Assembly (NCBI GenBank): GCA_003457135.1
Contig: DMSQ01000051.1
Coordinates: 18,488 to 82,487 of the forward strand
Direction: 5' to 3'
Origin: Prolixibacteraceae bacterium
Lineage (GTDB): Bacteria > Bacteroidota > Bacteroidia > Bacteroidales > Prolixibacteraceae
DNA length: 64,000 nucleotides
Position numbers and translations under genes: made by a program. Below are positions 9,046 to 18,011 of the stretch, piece after piece. How positions within the stretch are numbered: position 1 is the first letter of the stretch; each line of letters begins with the position of its first letter. A model generated the notes under the pieces. That model saw only the letters and a program-made list of their open reading frames with translations, was not told the origin of the DNA and did not search any database.

Positions 9046-9547
9046 TGGGTAGTGACAAGTGTTCAGTCGCAATCACAGTTTGCAGTTTCAAATGTCATTA
9101 ATTGTCATTAGTTTCATGTCATTGGTGGTCATTTAAAGTTTGGTATATTTGGAAGAATTAGAATAACATGAATATATAGAGAAACCATTGGGTTTTCAGC
9201 CCTATTAATAAGGGAGACAGATAATAGCATAAGGCTTCGACGTAAGCTCAGTCGAACGGCACCACCCTGTGAAAATGGGAAAAAGAACAAATCCGTCCGT
9301 GGGAAAGCCTTCTTCAGGAAAAAAACCTCTTTTCGGACAGAACACCTTCGGTTTTCAAAAAGAGGGTACATTAAAGCTAATTGTATCAGATTGGATTTAC
9401 AAAAATAGTCGCACATTTTTAAAAGATGACATAAAAAGTATATATTCGACTTTTCAGAATATGAGCTTATAACGATGGCATTCGGATATAATCCAATGTT
9501 TAGATCTAGCTCAAACTGCCAACTATATTTTTGACTAAGCATATCAA
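9046..9547. other. Gene-free 500-bp region with degenerate short repeats
   Basis: The region opens with repeated GTCATT words (9090-9135). It contains a hairpin formed by TTCGAC at 9236-9241 and GTCGAA at 9251-9256, and a weak inverted pair of CCTCTTTT/AAAAGAGG around 9326-9364. Open frames here have no recognisable protein content or good starts. I see no RNA gene. Confidence 0.55.
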
Positions 9548-10289
9548 ATGAAGAAGTTTACTATCTCATTAATCCTGATTTTCATTCTTCTGGCTGCCAT
9601 AGCGTTTTCCCAGACTCCCATAACAATCAAAACCACATCAACCCAACATGGCCCTGAAAAGGGTTCGCTCATTATCATCGGCGGAGGCCGCATCACACCC
9701 GAAATCTGGAAAAAATTTACGGAACTGGCAGGTGGCCAGGATCATGCCAGAATCGTGGTGGTCACGGCAGCTTTGGGCGACTCTGCCGGATACAAGCTTG
9801 AATCGGTTGAGACTCTTAAGCAGGAAACCGGGATCAGTCATGTCACTTTACTGCACACCAAGAGCCTGGCCGAGGCCAACAGTGAAAAATTCGTTCATTC
9901 ACTGAAAACCGCGACCGGAGTGTTTTTTGTCGGAGGGAGGCAATGGCGGATTGCCGATTCGTACCTGAATACGATGACCCATCAGGCTTTTTTCGATGTG
10001 CTTGAACGAGGCGGCGTCATTGCCGGAACTTCTGCCGGTGCAACCATTCAGGGCTCTTTTTTATGGCGGGGAGATACAAAAAGATACGCTTGAAGTCATT
10101 GGAGAATCATACGTTGCTATTTTTGATTACAATAGGATACAAGGCAACGGCCCGAAACACACGGTTGGCGACAAGGAAGATTACACCGCTTCAAACGGAC
10201 CGTTTTTCTTACTTCATGAAGGACAAAAGTATGATTTAGGCTCAAGAACGGTGATAAAAGAAAAAACTGACAAAAAAATATCCAAATGA
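9548..10289 (+). pseudogene. Cyanophycinase-like (peptidase S51) gene broken by an internal out-of-frame deletion
   Basis: The first 181 codons (9548-10093) give a signal peptide and the N-terminal half of a cyanophycinase: KGSLIIIGGGRITPEIW, VFFVGGRQWRI and the nucleophile motif GTSAGATIQGSFL. After RGDTK the frame ends quickly. From about 10077 a different frame continues with KDTLEVIGESYVAIFDYN and TASNGPFFLLHEGQKYDLGS, which is the C-terminal end of the same family. In intact homologues roughly 80-100 residues separate these parts, including the rest of the active site. The short repeat GATAC flanks the join, which suggests deletion between repeats. Cyanophycinases hydrolyse cyanophycin; this copy cannot be active. 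The last 4 bases overlap the next gene. Confidence 0.8.
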
Positions 10290-12853
10290 AACAAAAATTA
10301 TTCCTGATCATTTTCCTGTTGATTATGATTCTAGCTGGAAACAATGTTGCACAAGACTTATCGTATTACTTTCCTAAAGAAGCGGTTTTCAATCCTGAAA
10401 TTCCAAAGCCTGAAGATGTTTTGGGCTTTCAGGTTGGTGAATTCCATGCCAGTCACGATAACATTGTGGATTATTTCAGGCATTTGGCAGAGGCTTCGCA
10501 CAGGGTAAAATACGAAGTTTACGGCAAGACGCACGAAAACAGGCCGCTTACAGTTGCGATTATCAGTTCTGAAGCTAATATAAAACGCATTGAAGAAATC
10601 AGGAAACAGCACCTTCAACTGAACGACCCGTCGGTTTCTTCAAAGCTGAATGTTGCCGATTTGCCAGTGGTCGTCTGGTTGAGCCATAGTATTCATGGAA
10701 ACGAGGCCAGCGCCGTTAACTGTTCGATGCTGACAGCCTATTACCTGGCTGCCGCGACCGGAAAGGAAATGGAAGAATTGCTTGATAAAACAATCATTAT
10801 AATTGATCCGGCAACAAATCCTGATGGTGTGCAGCGCTTTTCGACCTGGGCAAACGGAAACAAAAGTTACATGACGAATCCTGATCCGGCAAGCAGGGAG
10901 CACAACGAATCGTGGCCCGGAGGCCGCTACAATCATTACTGGTTCGACCTGAACCGTGATTGGCTACCTCTTGAACAACCCGAATCTGAAGCAAGGATTA
11001 AAAAACTTCAGGAATGGAAGCCGAATATTTTGATTGACGAGCATGAACAGGGAACCAATGCTTCCTTCCATTTTTCACCCGGCGAACCAAGCCGTGTAAA
11101 TCCATTGGTTTTAGCCGAAAATCAGGCGCTGACACAAAAACTGGCAAACAATTATGCCAAAGCGTTTGATGAAATAGGTTCTTTTTATTTTTCCGCCGAG
11201 CGATACGATGATTATTACATAGGCCGTGGCTCGACTTACCCAGATATGAATGGCGGAGTTGCATTGCTTTTTGAGCAGGCCAGTGTCAGGGGCTTTGTTC
11301 AGGAGTCGGAAATCGGTTTGCTCACATTCCCTTTTGCAATCCGAAATCAGTTCATCGGGACGGTTTCAACAATCAAAACTGCTTTCAGCATTAAGAACGA
11401 GTTTCTCAGTTATCAGAAAAACTATTACCTCTCTGCAATCGACGAAGCTAAAAAAGAAACTCAAAAAGCATATGTTTTTGGCAATGGAAATGATCGGAAT
11501 GCCACCTTCAGGTTTGCCCGGTTGCTGAATATACATGGAATAAAATCGTATTTATTAAAGAGCGATTTGAATGCCGGAACACACTCTTTCAATGCTGCTT
11601 CGGCATACATTGTGCCGCTCGACCAACCTCAGTACAGGCTAATCAAATCCATATTTGGATTGCACCTCAATCCGAAGGACAGTTCATTTTATGATATTTC
11701 GGCCTGGAACATTCCGCAAGCATACAACCTGCCTTTCGAAACGATTAAAACCTATTCCGGAGTTACCGGGGACATTTTTTCAGCAGACCAGTTGCCAAAA
11801 GGGAATACTATTGGGAGCGGCACGGCCTTTGCCTATATTTTGAAATGGGAGGATTACAACTCCACCAGGGCCTTAACAAGGCTTCTGAACGAAAATATCG
11901 TAGTTAAAGTCGCCGGAAAATCCTTCGAAACACTGGACGGGCTGAAATTCGGACAGGGTTCCATCCTCATTCCCCTTGGCTCAATAAATACTGATCAGGC
12001 TAAAGTGGAGAAGATAATTTCGGAAATTAATTTGATTGACGGGATTGATGTTTACCTTTTAAATACTGGCGACAATATGTCGGTTGATCTGGGCAGTTCT
12101 TATTTTTCGGTGATAACAAAACCAAAGATTGCAGTACTTACCGATGACGGGGTGAACGCTGTAAATGCCGGTCAGATATGGCATCTGCTCGATACGAAGT
12201 ATAAAATACCATTTACCATGCTGCCTTTGAAAGCCTTTAGACAGAGTAGCCTTAACCGCTATAATGTAATCGTTATGCCCGATGGAAATTATCAGGATTT
12301 GGATGAAAAAGTGGCCGGAAAACTTCAGGATTGGCTGGCAACCGGAAATACATTGATTGCTTTCGAAAATGCAATAAGCTGGCTCAACAAAAATAAACTG
12401 ATAACGGTAGAACTTGAAAAAGATGACACGAAAGCGATTGGCTACAATTATGAAAATTCATTGTTATTCAAAGCCTCCCGCGAAGTGCCCGGAACCGTTT
12501 TTGAAACCCGTTTGGATCTGACTCATCCGATCAATTACGGGTATCAGACCGACCGGCTTCCTGTTTTTAAAGATAATAAAATCGTTCAGCTTAAAGCAGA
12601 AAATATTTCAGCCAATTATCCGGTCTGGTACACCAATTCTCCCTTGCTCGACGGATACGCACCTGCCGGTTTTTCCAAATCATTAAGCGGAACTCCGGCT
12701 CTGGGAATTTTCGGTTCAAAGAAAGGACGGATCATCGCTTTTTATAACAACACTATATTCAGGGGATATTGGTCAGGTACCAGCCGTCAGTTTGCCAACA
12801 GTCTGTTCTTTGGCGATAAAATCCGTTTGTCATCGGGTAATGGGCCGGATTAA
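10286..12853 (+). CDS. Secreted M14 family zinc carboxypeptidase
   Basis: An 855-residue exported peptidase. It has a signal peptide (MKQKLFLIIFLLIMILAG, cleavage near NNVAQ) and an M14 catalytic domain with zinc ligands His137 and Glu140 in SIHGNEAS, His253 in IDEHEQG, and a probable catalytic Glu330 in LLFEQASVRGF. The NRDWLPLEQPES loop is typical of this Bacteroidota subfamily. The C-terminal ~450 residues contain a DJ-1/GATase-like segment (AVLTDDGVNAVNAGQIWHLL) common in these long forms. It probably degrades peptides in the periplasm or outside. It overlaps the broken cyanophycinase by ATGA, so both were once in one operon. Confidence 0.92.
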   Translation: MKQKLFLIIFLLIMILAGNNVAQDLSYYFPKEAVFNPEIPKPEDVLGFQVGEFHASHDNIVDYFRHLAEASHRVKYEVYGKTHENRPLTVAIISSEANIKRIEEIRKQHLQLNDPSVSSKLNVADLPVVVWLSHSIHGNEASAVNCSMLTAYYLAAATGKEMEELLDKTIIIIDPATNPDGVQRFSTWANGNKSYMTNPDPASREHNESWPGGRYNHYWFDLNRDWLPLEQPESEARIKKLQEWKPNILIDEHEQGTNASFHFSPGEPSRVNPLVLAENQALTQKLANNYAKAFDEIGSFYFSAERYDDYYIGRGSTYPDMNGGVALLFEQASVRGFVQESEIGLLTFPFAIRNQFIGTVSTIKTAFSIKNEFLSYQKNYYLSAIDEAKKETQKAYVFGNGNDRNATFRFARLLNIHGIKSYLLKSDLNAGTHSFNAASAYIVPLDQPQYRLIKSIFGLHLNPKDSSFYDISAWNIPQAYNLPFETIKTYSGVTGDIFSADQLPKGNTIGSGTAFAYILKWEDYNSTRALTRLLNENIVVKVAGKSFETLDGLKFGQGSILIPLGSINTDQAKVEKIISEINLIDGIDVYLLNTGDNMSVDLGSSYFSVITKPKIAVLTDDGVNAVNAGQIWHLLDTKYKIPFTMLPLKAFRQSSLNRYNVIVMPDGNYQDLDEKVAGKLQDWLATGNTLIAFENAISWLNKNKLITVELEKDDTKAIGYNYENSLLFKASREVPGTVFETRLDLTHPINYGYQTDRLPVFKDNKIVQLKAENISANYPVWYTNSPLLDGYAPAGFSKSLSGTPALGIFGSKKGRIIAFYNNTIFRGYWSGTSRQFANSLFFGDKIRLSSGNGPD

Positions 12854-12861
12854 ACCAATAT

Positions 12862-13236
12862 TTACTTTTCCACAATCTCTCGTCCAAACGGGGTCAATGC
12901 CAGAGAAACGAGTTTGAAATGCTGTTTGGCCCAGGGAATGCCAATGATGGTGATACCAAGAAGAATTCCGAAAATCAGGTGGGTTAAGGCAATCCAGATT
13001 CCGCCAATGAGCAGCCAGATCAGGTTCATGATGGTTGACAGGCAGCCCGGGGCTGATGGACTTAGTCCAATGGTTTTTCCAAAGGGCCACAGAGCTAAAA
13101 AAGCCAGTTTAAATGCCTGAATCCCAAATGGTATTCCGATAATGGTAATGCACAGCAAAAAGCCTGCAACCATATATTCCAGAAAGACCAAAAAGCCACC
13201 AAAAACCAGCCAGATTAAATTTCCAAGTGTGCCCAT
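12862..13236 (-). CDS. YccF domain inner-membrane protein
   Basis: This 124-residue membrane protein consists of two YccF repeats: NLIWLVFGGFLVFLEY with ITIIGIPFGIQAFKLAFLAL, then NLIWLLIGGIWIALTH with ITIIGIPWAKQHFKLVSLAL, ending TPFGRE. Function is unknown for the family. I placed the start at the ATG 13236 (MGTLGNLIW), the usual YccF beginning; an upstream ATG at 13293 would overlap the divergent gene. It converges on the M14 peptidase with 8 bases between stops. Confidence 0.9.
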   Translation of the reverse strand: MGTLGNLIWLVFGGFLVFLEYMVAGFLLCITIIGIPFGIQAFKLAFLALWPFGKTIGLSPSAPGCLSTIMNLIWLLIGGIWIALTHLIFGILLGITIIGIPWAKQHFKLVSLALTPFGREIVEK

Positions 13237-13265
13237 AATGTTTAAATTAGTAGCGTAATTTACAA

Positions 13266-13273
13266 TACATTTG
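13266..13273 (+). promoter_or_regulatory. -7 promoter box for the ATPase/effector cassette
   Basis: TACATTTG matches TAnnTTTG and lies 18 bases before the ATPase ATG, giving the cassette its own likely promoter in the gap to the divergent yccF-like gene. No clear -33 element was found. Confidence 0.45.
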
Positions 13274-13291
13274 TAAAATAAACTTCTTAAC

Positions 13292-14446
13292 ATGGAAAAA
13301 ATTAAAATAAAATCACTTGGTCCAATCGAAGAGGCGAATGTAAATTTTGGAGATTTAACTTTATTGGTTGGTCCTCAGGCAAGTGGTAAAAGCATATTCA
13401 TCCAAATGCTTAAGCTAATTGTTGATAAGAAACATATCAGAAAAACGCTTGAACAGTACAATTTTATTTGGAGTAAAAATACTGATGATTTATTCGATCT
13501 GTTTTTTGGCGATGGAATGCATGGGATATGGAAAGATAAGACTGAAATTCTATTTGATTCAAAACCAATTGACAAAAAAAACTGGCTCCAGAGACAGAAT
13601 GAAAGCTATAAAAATGCTTCCGAAACCATGTTTTATATCCCAGCTCAACGAATATTAAGTATTGCCGATGGACGACCAAAATATTTCACAGAATTTGACG
13701 AATCCGTTCCTTATGTACTAAGGCATTTTAGTGAAACATTGCGCCAATTGATGCAGTCTGATATTGGCACACAAGGTTCAGTTTTCCCACTAAGTCAACG
13801 GTTGAAAGCTCCGCTTCTTAATTCGTTTAATGATAGCATTTTTCACAATGGTAAAATTGTTATTGAAAATATTTCAGGACAAAGAAAGTTTCGGATGCAA
13901 ATTGATGGACTAAGTATTCCTTTTATGACTTGGAGTGCTGGTCAAAAAGAATTCATGCCTTTGCTCCTTAGTTTTTACTGGCTTTGCACTTCTTCAAAAA
14001 TAAGCCGGAGGGATGAAATTAAATATGTGGTTATTGAAGAGCCTGAAATGGGATTACATCCACAAGCCATTCAATCTGTTATTCTTCAAATTATTGATTT
14101 GCTCTCAAGAGACTACAAAGTAATTGTCTCAACTCATTCTCCTGTATTTCTTGAATTTGCCTGGGCGTTTAATTTATTAAAACAATCAAAAGTAAGTAGT
14201 GATTCTTTGTTCGAGTTGTTTGATATTAAAAGGACTGCACCAACAAAGCGTTTGTTCGAAAATATTGTTGAAAAGAAAACTATAAATACCTATTACTTTG
14301 ATAGGGAAAATGATAAAGTAAGAGTAAAAGATATTTCTTCTCTTGATGCTGGCAGTGAAAATGAGTCAATATCAAATTGGGGCGGATTATCCGAATTTTC
14401 CGGCAGGGCTGCTGATATTGTTTCTAAGTATTACACTGAAGATTAA
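13292..14446 (+). CDS. AAA/ABC-type ATPase (AAA_15/AAA_21 class), first gene of a two-gene cassette
   Basis: A 384-residue SMC/ABC-like ATPase with no membrane segment. Walker A is GPQASGKS (27-34), the ABC signature is WSAGQKEF (about 214-221), Walker B is YVVIEEPEMGLHP (245-257), and the switch histidine is in STHSP (280-284). Between Walker A and the signature is a ~180-residue variable insert. There is no C-terminal TOPRIM, so it is not an OLD nuclease. Such ATPases are sensor/motor subunits in many phage-defence pairs (Septu, PARIS and others), but this one does not carry features that let me assign it to a named system. The gene is visibly more A+T-rich than its neighbours. The next gene begins 10 bases after its stop. 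Confidence 0.85.
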   Translation: MEKIKIKSLGPIEEANVNFGDLTLLVGPQASGKSIFIQMLKLIVDKKHIRKTLEQYNFIWSKNTDDLFDLFFGDGMHGIWKDKTEILFDSKPIDKKNWLQRQNESYKNASETMFYIPAQRILSIADGRPKYFTEFDESVPYVLRHFSETLRQLMQSDIGTQGSVFPLSQRLKAPLLNSFNDSIFHNGKIVIENISGQRKFRMQIDGLSIPFMTWSAGQKEFMPLLLSFYWLCTSSKISRRDEIKYVVIEEPEMGLHPQAIQSVILQIIDLLSRDYKVIVSTHSPVFLEFAWAFNLLKQSKVSSDSLFELFDIKRTAPTKRLFENIVEKKTINTYYFDRENDKVRVKDISSLDAGSENESISNWGGLSEFSGRAADIVSKYYTED

Positions 14447-14456
14447 TTGAATCCAG

Positions 14457-14912
14457 ATGCCAGCATTTACATTTAAACAAGCAGTAGAAGCGACTCCGGA
14501 AATCGCAATGTGTTTTCGAACTGGGCTGTCTGCTTTTGGGAGGTATCGTAATAAAGTTGAAGTTCGTGATATAAACCTGATTCAGGGAAGTGTAGAGATT
14601 GATGAGTGTACAAAGTATTTGTATCCCAATGATAATAGGTGGGATTATACTTTCGCATATAATTCAGAAGTGTATTTCGTTGAAGTTCATTCTGCAAATT
14701 CCGGAGAAGTTCGTGCTGTGATATTGAAATTTAAATGGTTAAGGCAATGGCTTAATAAGAAAGCTCCTGAAATCAATAAATTGAAAGCAAAAAGTAGAAC
14801 TCCATATTATTGGGTACAATCAAAAAACTTTCAAATTCCCAAAAACACTCCTCAATATAGAATGGCAGTTAAGGTCGGATTGATGCCTATCCCGAAATTA
14901 GTTCTTGAATGA
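14457..14912 (+). CDS. Unknown partner protein of the ATPase; possible PD-(D/E)xK-like fold
   Basis: This 151-residue soluble protein has no recognised domain. The central segment DNRWDYTFAYNSEVYFVEVHSA places Asp63 and Glu76-x-His78 on successive predicted beta strands, reminiscent of the D...ExK core of restriction-like nucleases with Lys replaced by His. That is an inference from pattern only. A basic helix (KFKWLRQWLNKKAPEINKLK) follows, and the C-terminus has YYWVQSKNFQIP. It is tightly coupled to the ATPase (10-base gap), and its TGA overlaps the MFS start by ATGA. Together the two genes look like an ATPase plus effector. No signal peptide or membrane span is seen. Confidence 0.7.
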   Translation: MPAFTFKQAVEATPEIAMCFRTGLSAFGRYRNKVEVRDINLIQGSVEIDECTKYLYPNDNRWDYTFAYNSEVYFVEVHSANSGEVRAVILKFKWLRQWLNKKAPEINKLKAKSRTPYYWVQSKNFQIPKNTPQYRMAVKVGLMPIPKLVLE

Positions 14913-16207
14913 CAAAATTCTTTTCGAACGAAGCTTTCACGGTGATGCATATCCGCAATTTCCGACTGTTTATGGCCTACCGTTTTTTTATGACATCGGC
15001 AGTGCTGATGCAGGCGGTGATTGTGGGCTGGCAATTGTACGACATCACCGGAAATCCATTTTCGTTGGGATTGATTGGCCTTGCCGAGGTGGTTCCTCAA
15101 ATTAGTATTGCGCTGTTTGCCGGTCATTTTGTTGATATATGGGACAGGAAAAGGATCATTTTCCGAACGAGTTTTCTGTTGTTGATCGGATCAGCAATTT
15201 TGCTGGGTACCAGCATTGATTCAGAAGTGACCCGGTTCCTTCAGGGTACGATGCCTATCTTTTTCACTGTTTTTCTGGTTGGCCTGACAAGGGGGATTTT
15301 AATGCCAGCGCATACGGCTTTGCTGGGGCAGTTGGTGCCACGCGAGTTGCTTGCCGGAGCAGCAACCTGGGGAAGTACAGTCTGGCAGGTGGCAGCGGTT
15401 ACCGGGCCTGCGCTGGGAGGATTAATGTTTGGTTTTTTCGGAATTGTTCCTGCTTATGTTCTCGTTTTTACTTTTTTTCTGATCTGTGTAATTCTCATCT
15501 TTTTAATCAAAAGCCCGGGAAAAATGGTTCATCATCCTGACCGGGACTACCGCATTTTTGCAAGTATTGGTGAAGGAATCCGGTACGTATTTAAAAATCA
15601 GGTTTTGCTGGGCGCTTTTTCGCTCGACATGTTTGCTGTTTTATTTGGAGGTGCTGTTGCCATGCTGCCGGTTTTTGCTTCCGACATCCTGAAAGTTGGC
15701 CCTGAAGGATTGGGAATTTTGCGTGCCTGTCCGGCTATTGGCGCCATTCTGATGTCAGTGATGCTGACCTTTTATCCTCCGTTCAAACATTCGGGCCGGC
15801 AAATGCTGTTCAGTGTTGCCGGATTCGGTATTTGCATGATTGTTTTTGCACTGTCCCAAAATTTTTACCTATCGGCAGTATGCCTTTTGCTAAGTGGCTC
15901 ATTTGATTTTGTGAGCGTAGTTATCCGAAGCAGTATTCTTCAGTTGTTTACATCCAACGAAATGAAAGGCCGGGTATCATCGGTCAACAGTATTTTTGTA
16001 GGATCGTCGAACGAACTGGGAGCCTTTGAATCGGGAGCCGCCGCCAGCCTGATGGGATTGGTTCCATCGGTTATTTTTGGTGGGGTGATGACGCTGATTG
16101 TAGTAGGAGTTGCGGCTGCAAAGGTTCCTAAACTTCGGAAATTGTCTTTGATGAATTATGGTGAATCTAATGAAAAAGAAAAAATGTCCAATATTCAAGT
16201 CGAATAA
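14909..16207 (+). CDS. MFS transporter (MFS_3 / EntS-like exporter)
   Basis: A 432-residue major-facilitator protein with twelve predicted helices. It opens with NEAFTVMHIRNFRLFMAYRF and has the loop-2 motif GHFVDIWDRKRI, close to the G-x-x-x-D-R-x-G-R-R signature. The AGAATWGSTVWQVAAVTGPALGG segment is typical of the EntS-like MFS_3 group that exports siderophores or drugs. The ATG at 14909 overlaps the preceding gene's TGA, so it may be translationally coupled to the ATPase cassette, although its sequence looks more G+C-rich and native. Substrate unknown. Confidence 0.9.
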   Translation: MTKFFSNEAFTVMHIRNFRLFMAYRFFMTSAVLMQAVIVGWQLYDITGNPFSLGLIGLAEVVPQISIALFAGHFVDIWDRKRIIFRTSFLLLIGSAILLGTSIDSEVTRFLQGTMPIFFTVFLVGLTRGILMPAHTALLGQLVPRELLAGAATWGSTVWQVAAVTGPALGGLMFGFFGIVPAYVLVFTFFLICVILIFLIKSPGKMVHHPDRDYRIFASIGEGIRYVFKNQVLLGAFSLDMFAVLFGGAVAMLPVFASDILKVGPEGLGILRACPAIGAILMSVMLTFYPPFKHSGRQMLFSVAGFGICMIVFALSQNFYLSAVCLLLSGSFDFVSVVIRSSILQLFTSNEMKGRVSSVNSIFVGSSNELGAFESGAAASLMGLVPSVIFGGVMTLIVVGVAAAKVPKLRKLSLMNYGESNEKEKMSNIQVE

Positions 16208-16287
16208 CCAATTTCCAAAATGTTGTTGACGCTACCTTCAGCAAAATCAAAACCTGTCAGCGTCCGAAGGACCTGATAGCGTTAAGA

Positions 16288-16326
16288 AATAAGAAAGGAG
16301 AACTTCGATATTCCTCATTTCTTATT
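16288..16326. terminator. Possible terminator hairpin between convergent transporter genes
   Basis: AATAAGAAA (16288-16296) pairs with TTTCTTATT (16318-16326), extended by GAG/CTC past one mismatch. It is weak and AT-rich but positioned between the MFS and MATE stops. Confidence 0.35.
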
Positions 16327-16354
16327 CGAAATTTCTCGTTTAATAATTATTCTC

Positions 16355-17791
16355 CTAAACCTTCACCAACTTCCACTTTCCTTTCCGGAAGTAATACCAG
16401 GCTGTCAGCGTCAGTGCAGTTTCGGCAGCTACAATAGCTACTGAAATTCCGTAGATTTTCATGTCAAGAACAATAGCAAGAAGATATGCCAATGGTATTT
16501 CGAACAACCAGAAACAAAACAAGTTGATCCGGGTTGGGGTCGCAGTGTCGCCACTTCCGTTAAATGCCTGGGTCAGCACCATTCCTAATGCGTACGAAAT
16601 AAATCCAATACTGATAATCCGCAGACTGATGGCGCCATTTCGGATAACTTCAGGATTTTCGATGAAAATGCGAATAAAAGCTTCAGGAAAAACAATCAGG
16701 ATTAATCCGACCAGACCAAGCAACACCATGTTGATGTAGCCCGTAATCCAAACTGTCCGCTCAGCCCGTTCGGGTTGTTTAGCCCCCAGGTTTTGTCCGA
16801 CCAGGGTTGAAGCAGCATTGCTCAGTCCCCACGAAGGCAGAAGCACAAAAATCACAATCCGTATCGAAATAGTATAACCAGCCATTACTTCTGAACCCAA
16901 TTCAGAAATAATGCGGTAAAGTGCAATCCAGCTTGATGTTGCTATAGTGTATTGCAGAATTCCGCCAGCTGAAAGTTTAAACAGTTGAACCATCACTTTT
17001 AGTTTTATTTTTAAGTGCTGAAGTTCCATCCGGATACGTTTATTTCCGTGAAAAAGCAAATAAAACTGATAACAAACGGCCAATCCGCGGCCAATGGTGG
17101 TTGCAATGGCGGCTCCCATCAGTCCGAGTTCAGGAAAAGGACCGATGCCAAAAATCAGCAATGGATCCAGTATCAGGTTGATGAGGTTGGCAAATACAAG
17201 AACCCGCATCGAAACGGCTGCATCTCCCGAACTGCGGAAAACAGCGTTGATGATGAAAAGTAGCATAATGACTGCATTACTGCCGAACATGATGGCAGGG
17301 AACATATATCCGGATTCAGCCATTTCTTCGGAGGCGCCCATCAGCAGTAGAAATTCTTTGGCATAAATGATACCCGGAATGGCTATCAGGATAGATACAA
17401 CAAGTCCCGAAATTATTGCCTGGAATGCCACCACGCCAGCTTTTCCCGCTTTTTTCTCTCCAATCCGGCGGGCTACCAAAGCAGTGGTTGCCGTACTCAG
17501 TCCCATACAAATGGCATAAACGATGGTCATTGACGATTCGGTAATTCCAACAGTAGCAACTGCATCAGCGCCTAATCTGGAAACAAAAAAGATATCAACT
17601 ACGGCAAAGATTGACTCCATAATCATTTCGAGAACCATTGGGATGGAAAGAATGAGCAATGCTTTGCCTATGCTGTCGCTGGTGAAATCCCGGTCGGTTC
17701 CGGAGATGGCTTCTTTAATGTCGGTCCACAGCGACTGGAATGGGATAGATTTTAATTGGGCTAAAAATGATATTGGGTTTTTATCAGGCAT
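16355..17791 (-). CDS. MATE family efflux protein
   Basis: A 478-residue polytopic protein of the MATE family. After a ~35-residue cytoplasmic extension comes GKALLILSIPMVLEMIMESI, then VDIFFVSRLGADAVATVGI and the conserved ALVARRIGEKKAGKA. The second half has ILQYTIATSSWIALYRII and GQNLGAKQPERAERT, the usual repeat landmarks. It probably exports organic cations or metabolites with Na+ or H+. It differs from the MATE gene at 629-1975 in length and sequence, so the two are paralogues of different subgroups. Start ATG at 17791. It appears to be a single-gene unit. Confidence 0.92.
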   Translation of the reverse strand: MPDKNPISFLAQLKSIPFQSLWTDIKEAISGTDRDFTSDSIGKALLILSIPMVLEMIMESIFAVVDIFFVSRLGADAVATVGITESSMTIVYAICMGLSTATTALVARRIGEKKAGKAGVVAFQAIISGLVVSILIAIPGIIYAKEFLLLMGASEEMAESGYMFPAIMFGSNAVIMLLFIINAVFRSSGDAAVSMRVLVFANLINLILDPLLIFGIGPFPELGLMGAAIATTIGRGLAVCYQFYLLFHGNKRIRMELQHLKIKLKVMVQLFKLSAGGILQYTIATSSWIALYRIISELGSEVMAGYTISIRIVIFVLLPSWGLSNAASTLVGQNLGAKQPERAERTVWITGYINMVLLGLVGLILIVFPEAFIRIFIENPEVIRNGAISLRIISIGFISYALGMVLTQAFNGSGDTATPTRINLFCFWLFEIPLAYLLAIVLDMKIYGISVAIVAAETALTLTAWYYFRKGKWKLVKV

Positions 17792-17849
17792 GATAAAAAT
17801 GGATTATAGTGAAAAATAAAAAGTTTGGGTAAAAGAATAATGAATCCGC

Positions 17850-17866
17850 TTTCTGCCGGGCAGAAA
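17850..17866. repeat. Short palindrome in the divergent promoter region
   Basis: TTTCTGCC and GGCAGAAA flank a single G. It lies between the divergent MATE and lipoprotein genes, so it could be an operator. No regulator is implicated. Confidence 0.35.
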
Positions 17867-18011
17867 TTAGATGTTTGCGGATATACAGACCGCCGGAGTT
17901 GAAATCAGTTTCATATTTCGGTCTTTTTGGATAATAGGACAAATATATTCAAATTTGATATTAATATGAACCTGTTAATGATAAATATGTTTCAGGGGTA
18001 AAAATATTTCA

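Noticed and set aside
9269..9472. A 67-codon plus-strand open frame after mutS2
   Set aside because: Composition is low-complexity and overlaps degenerate repeats; no start context and no family resemblance.
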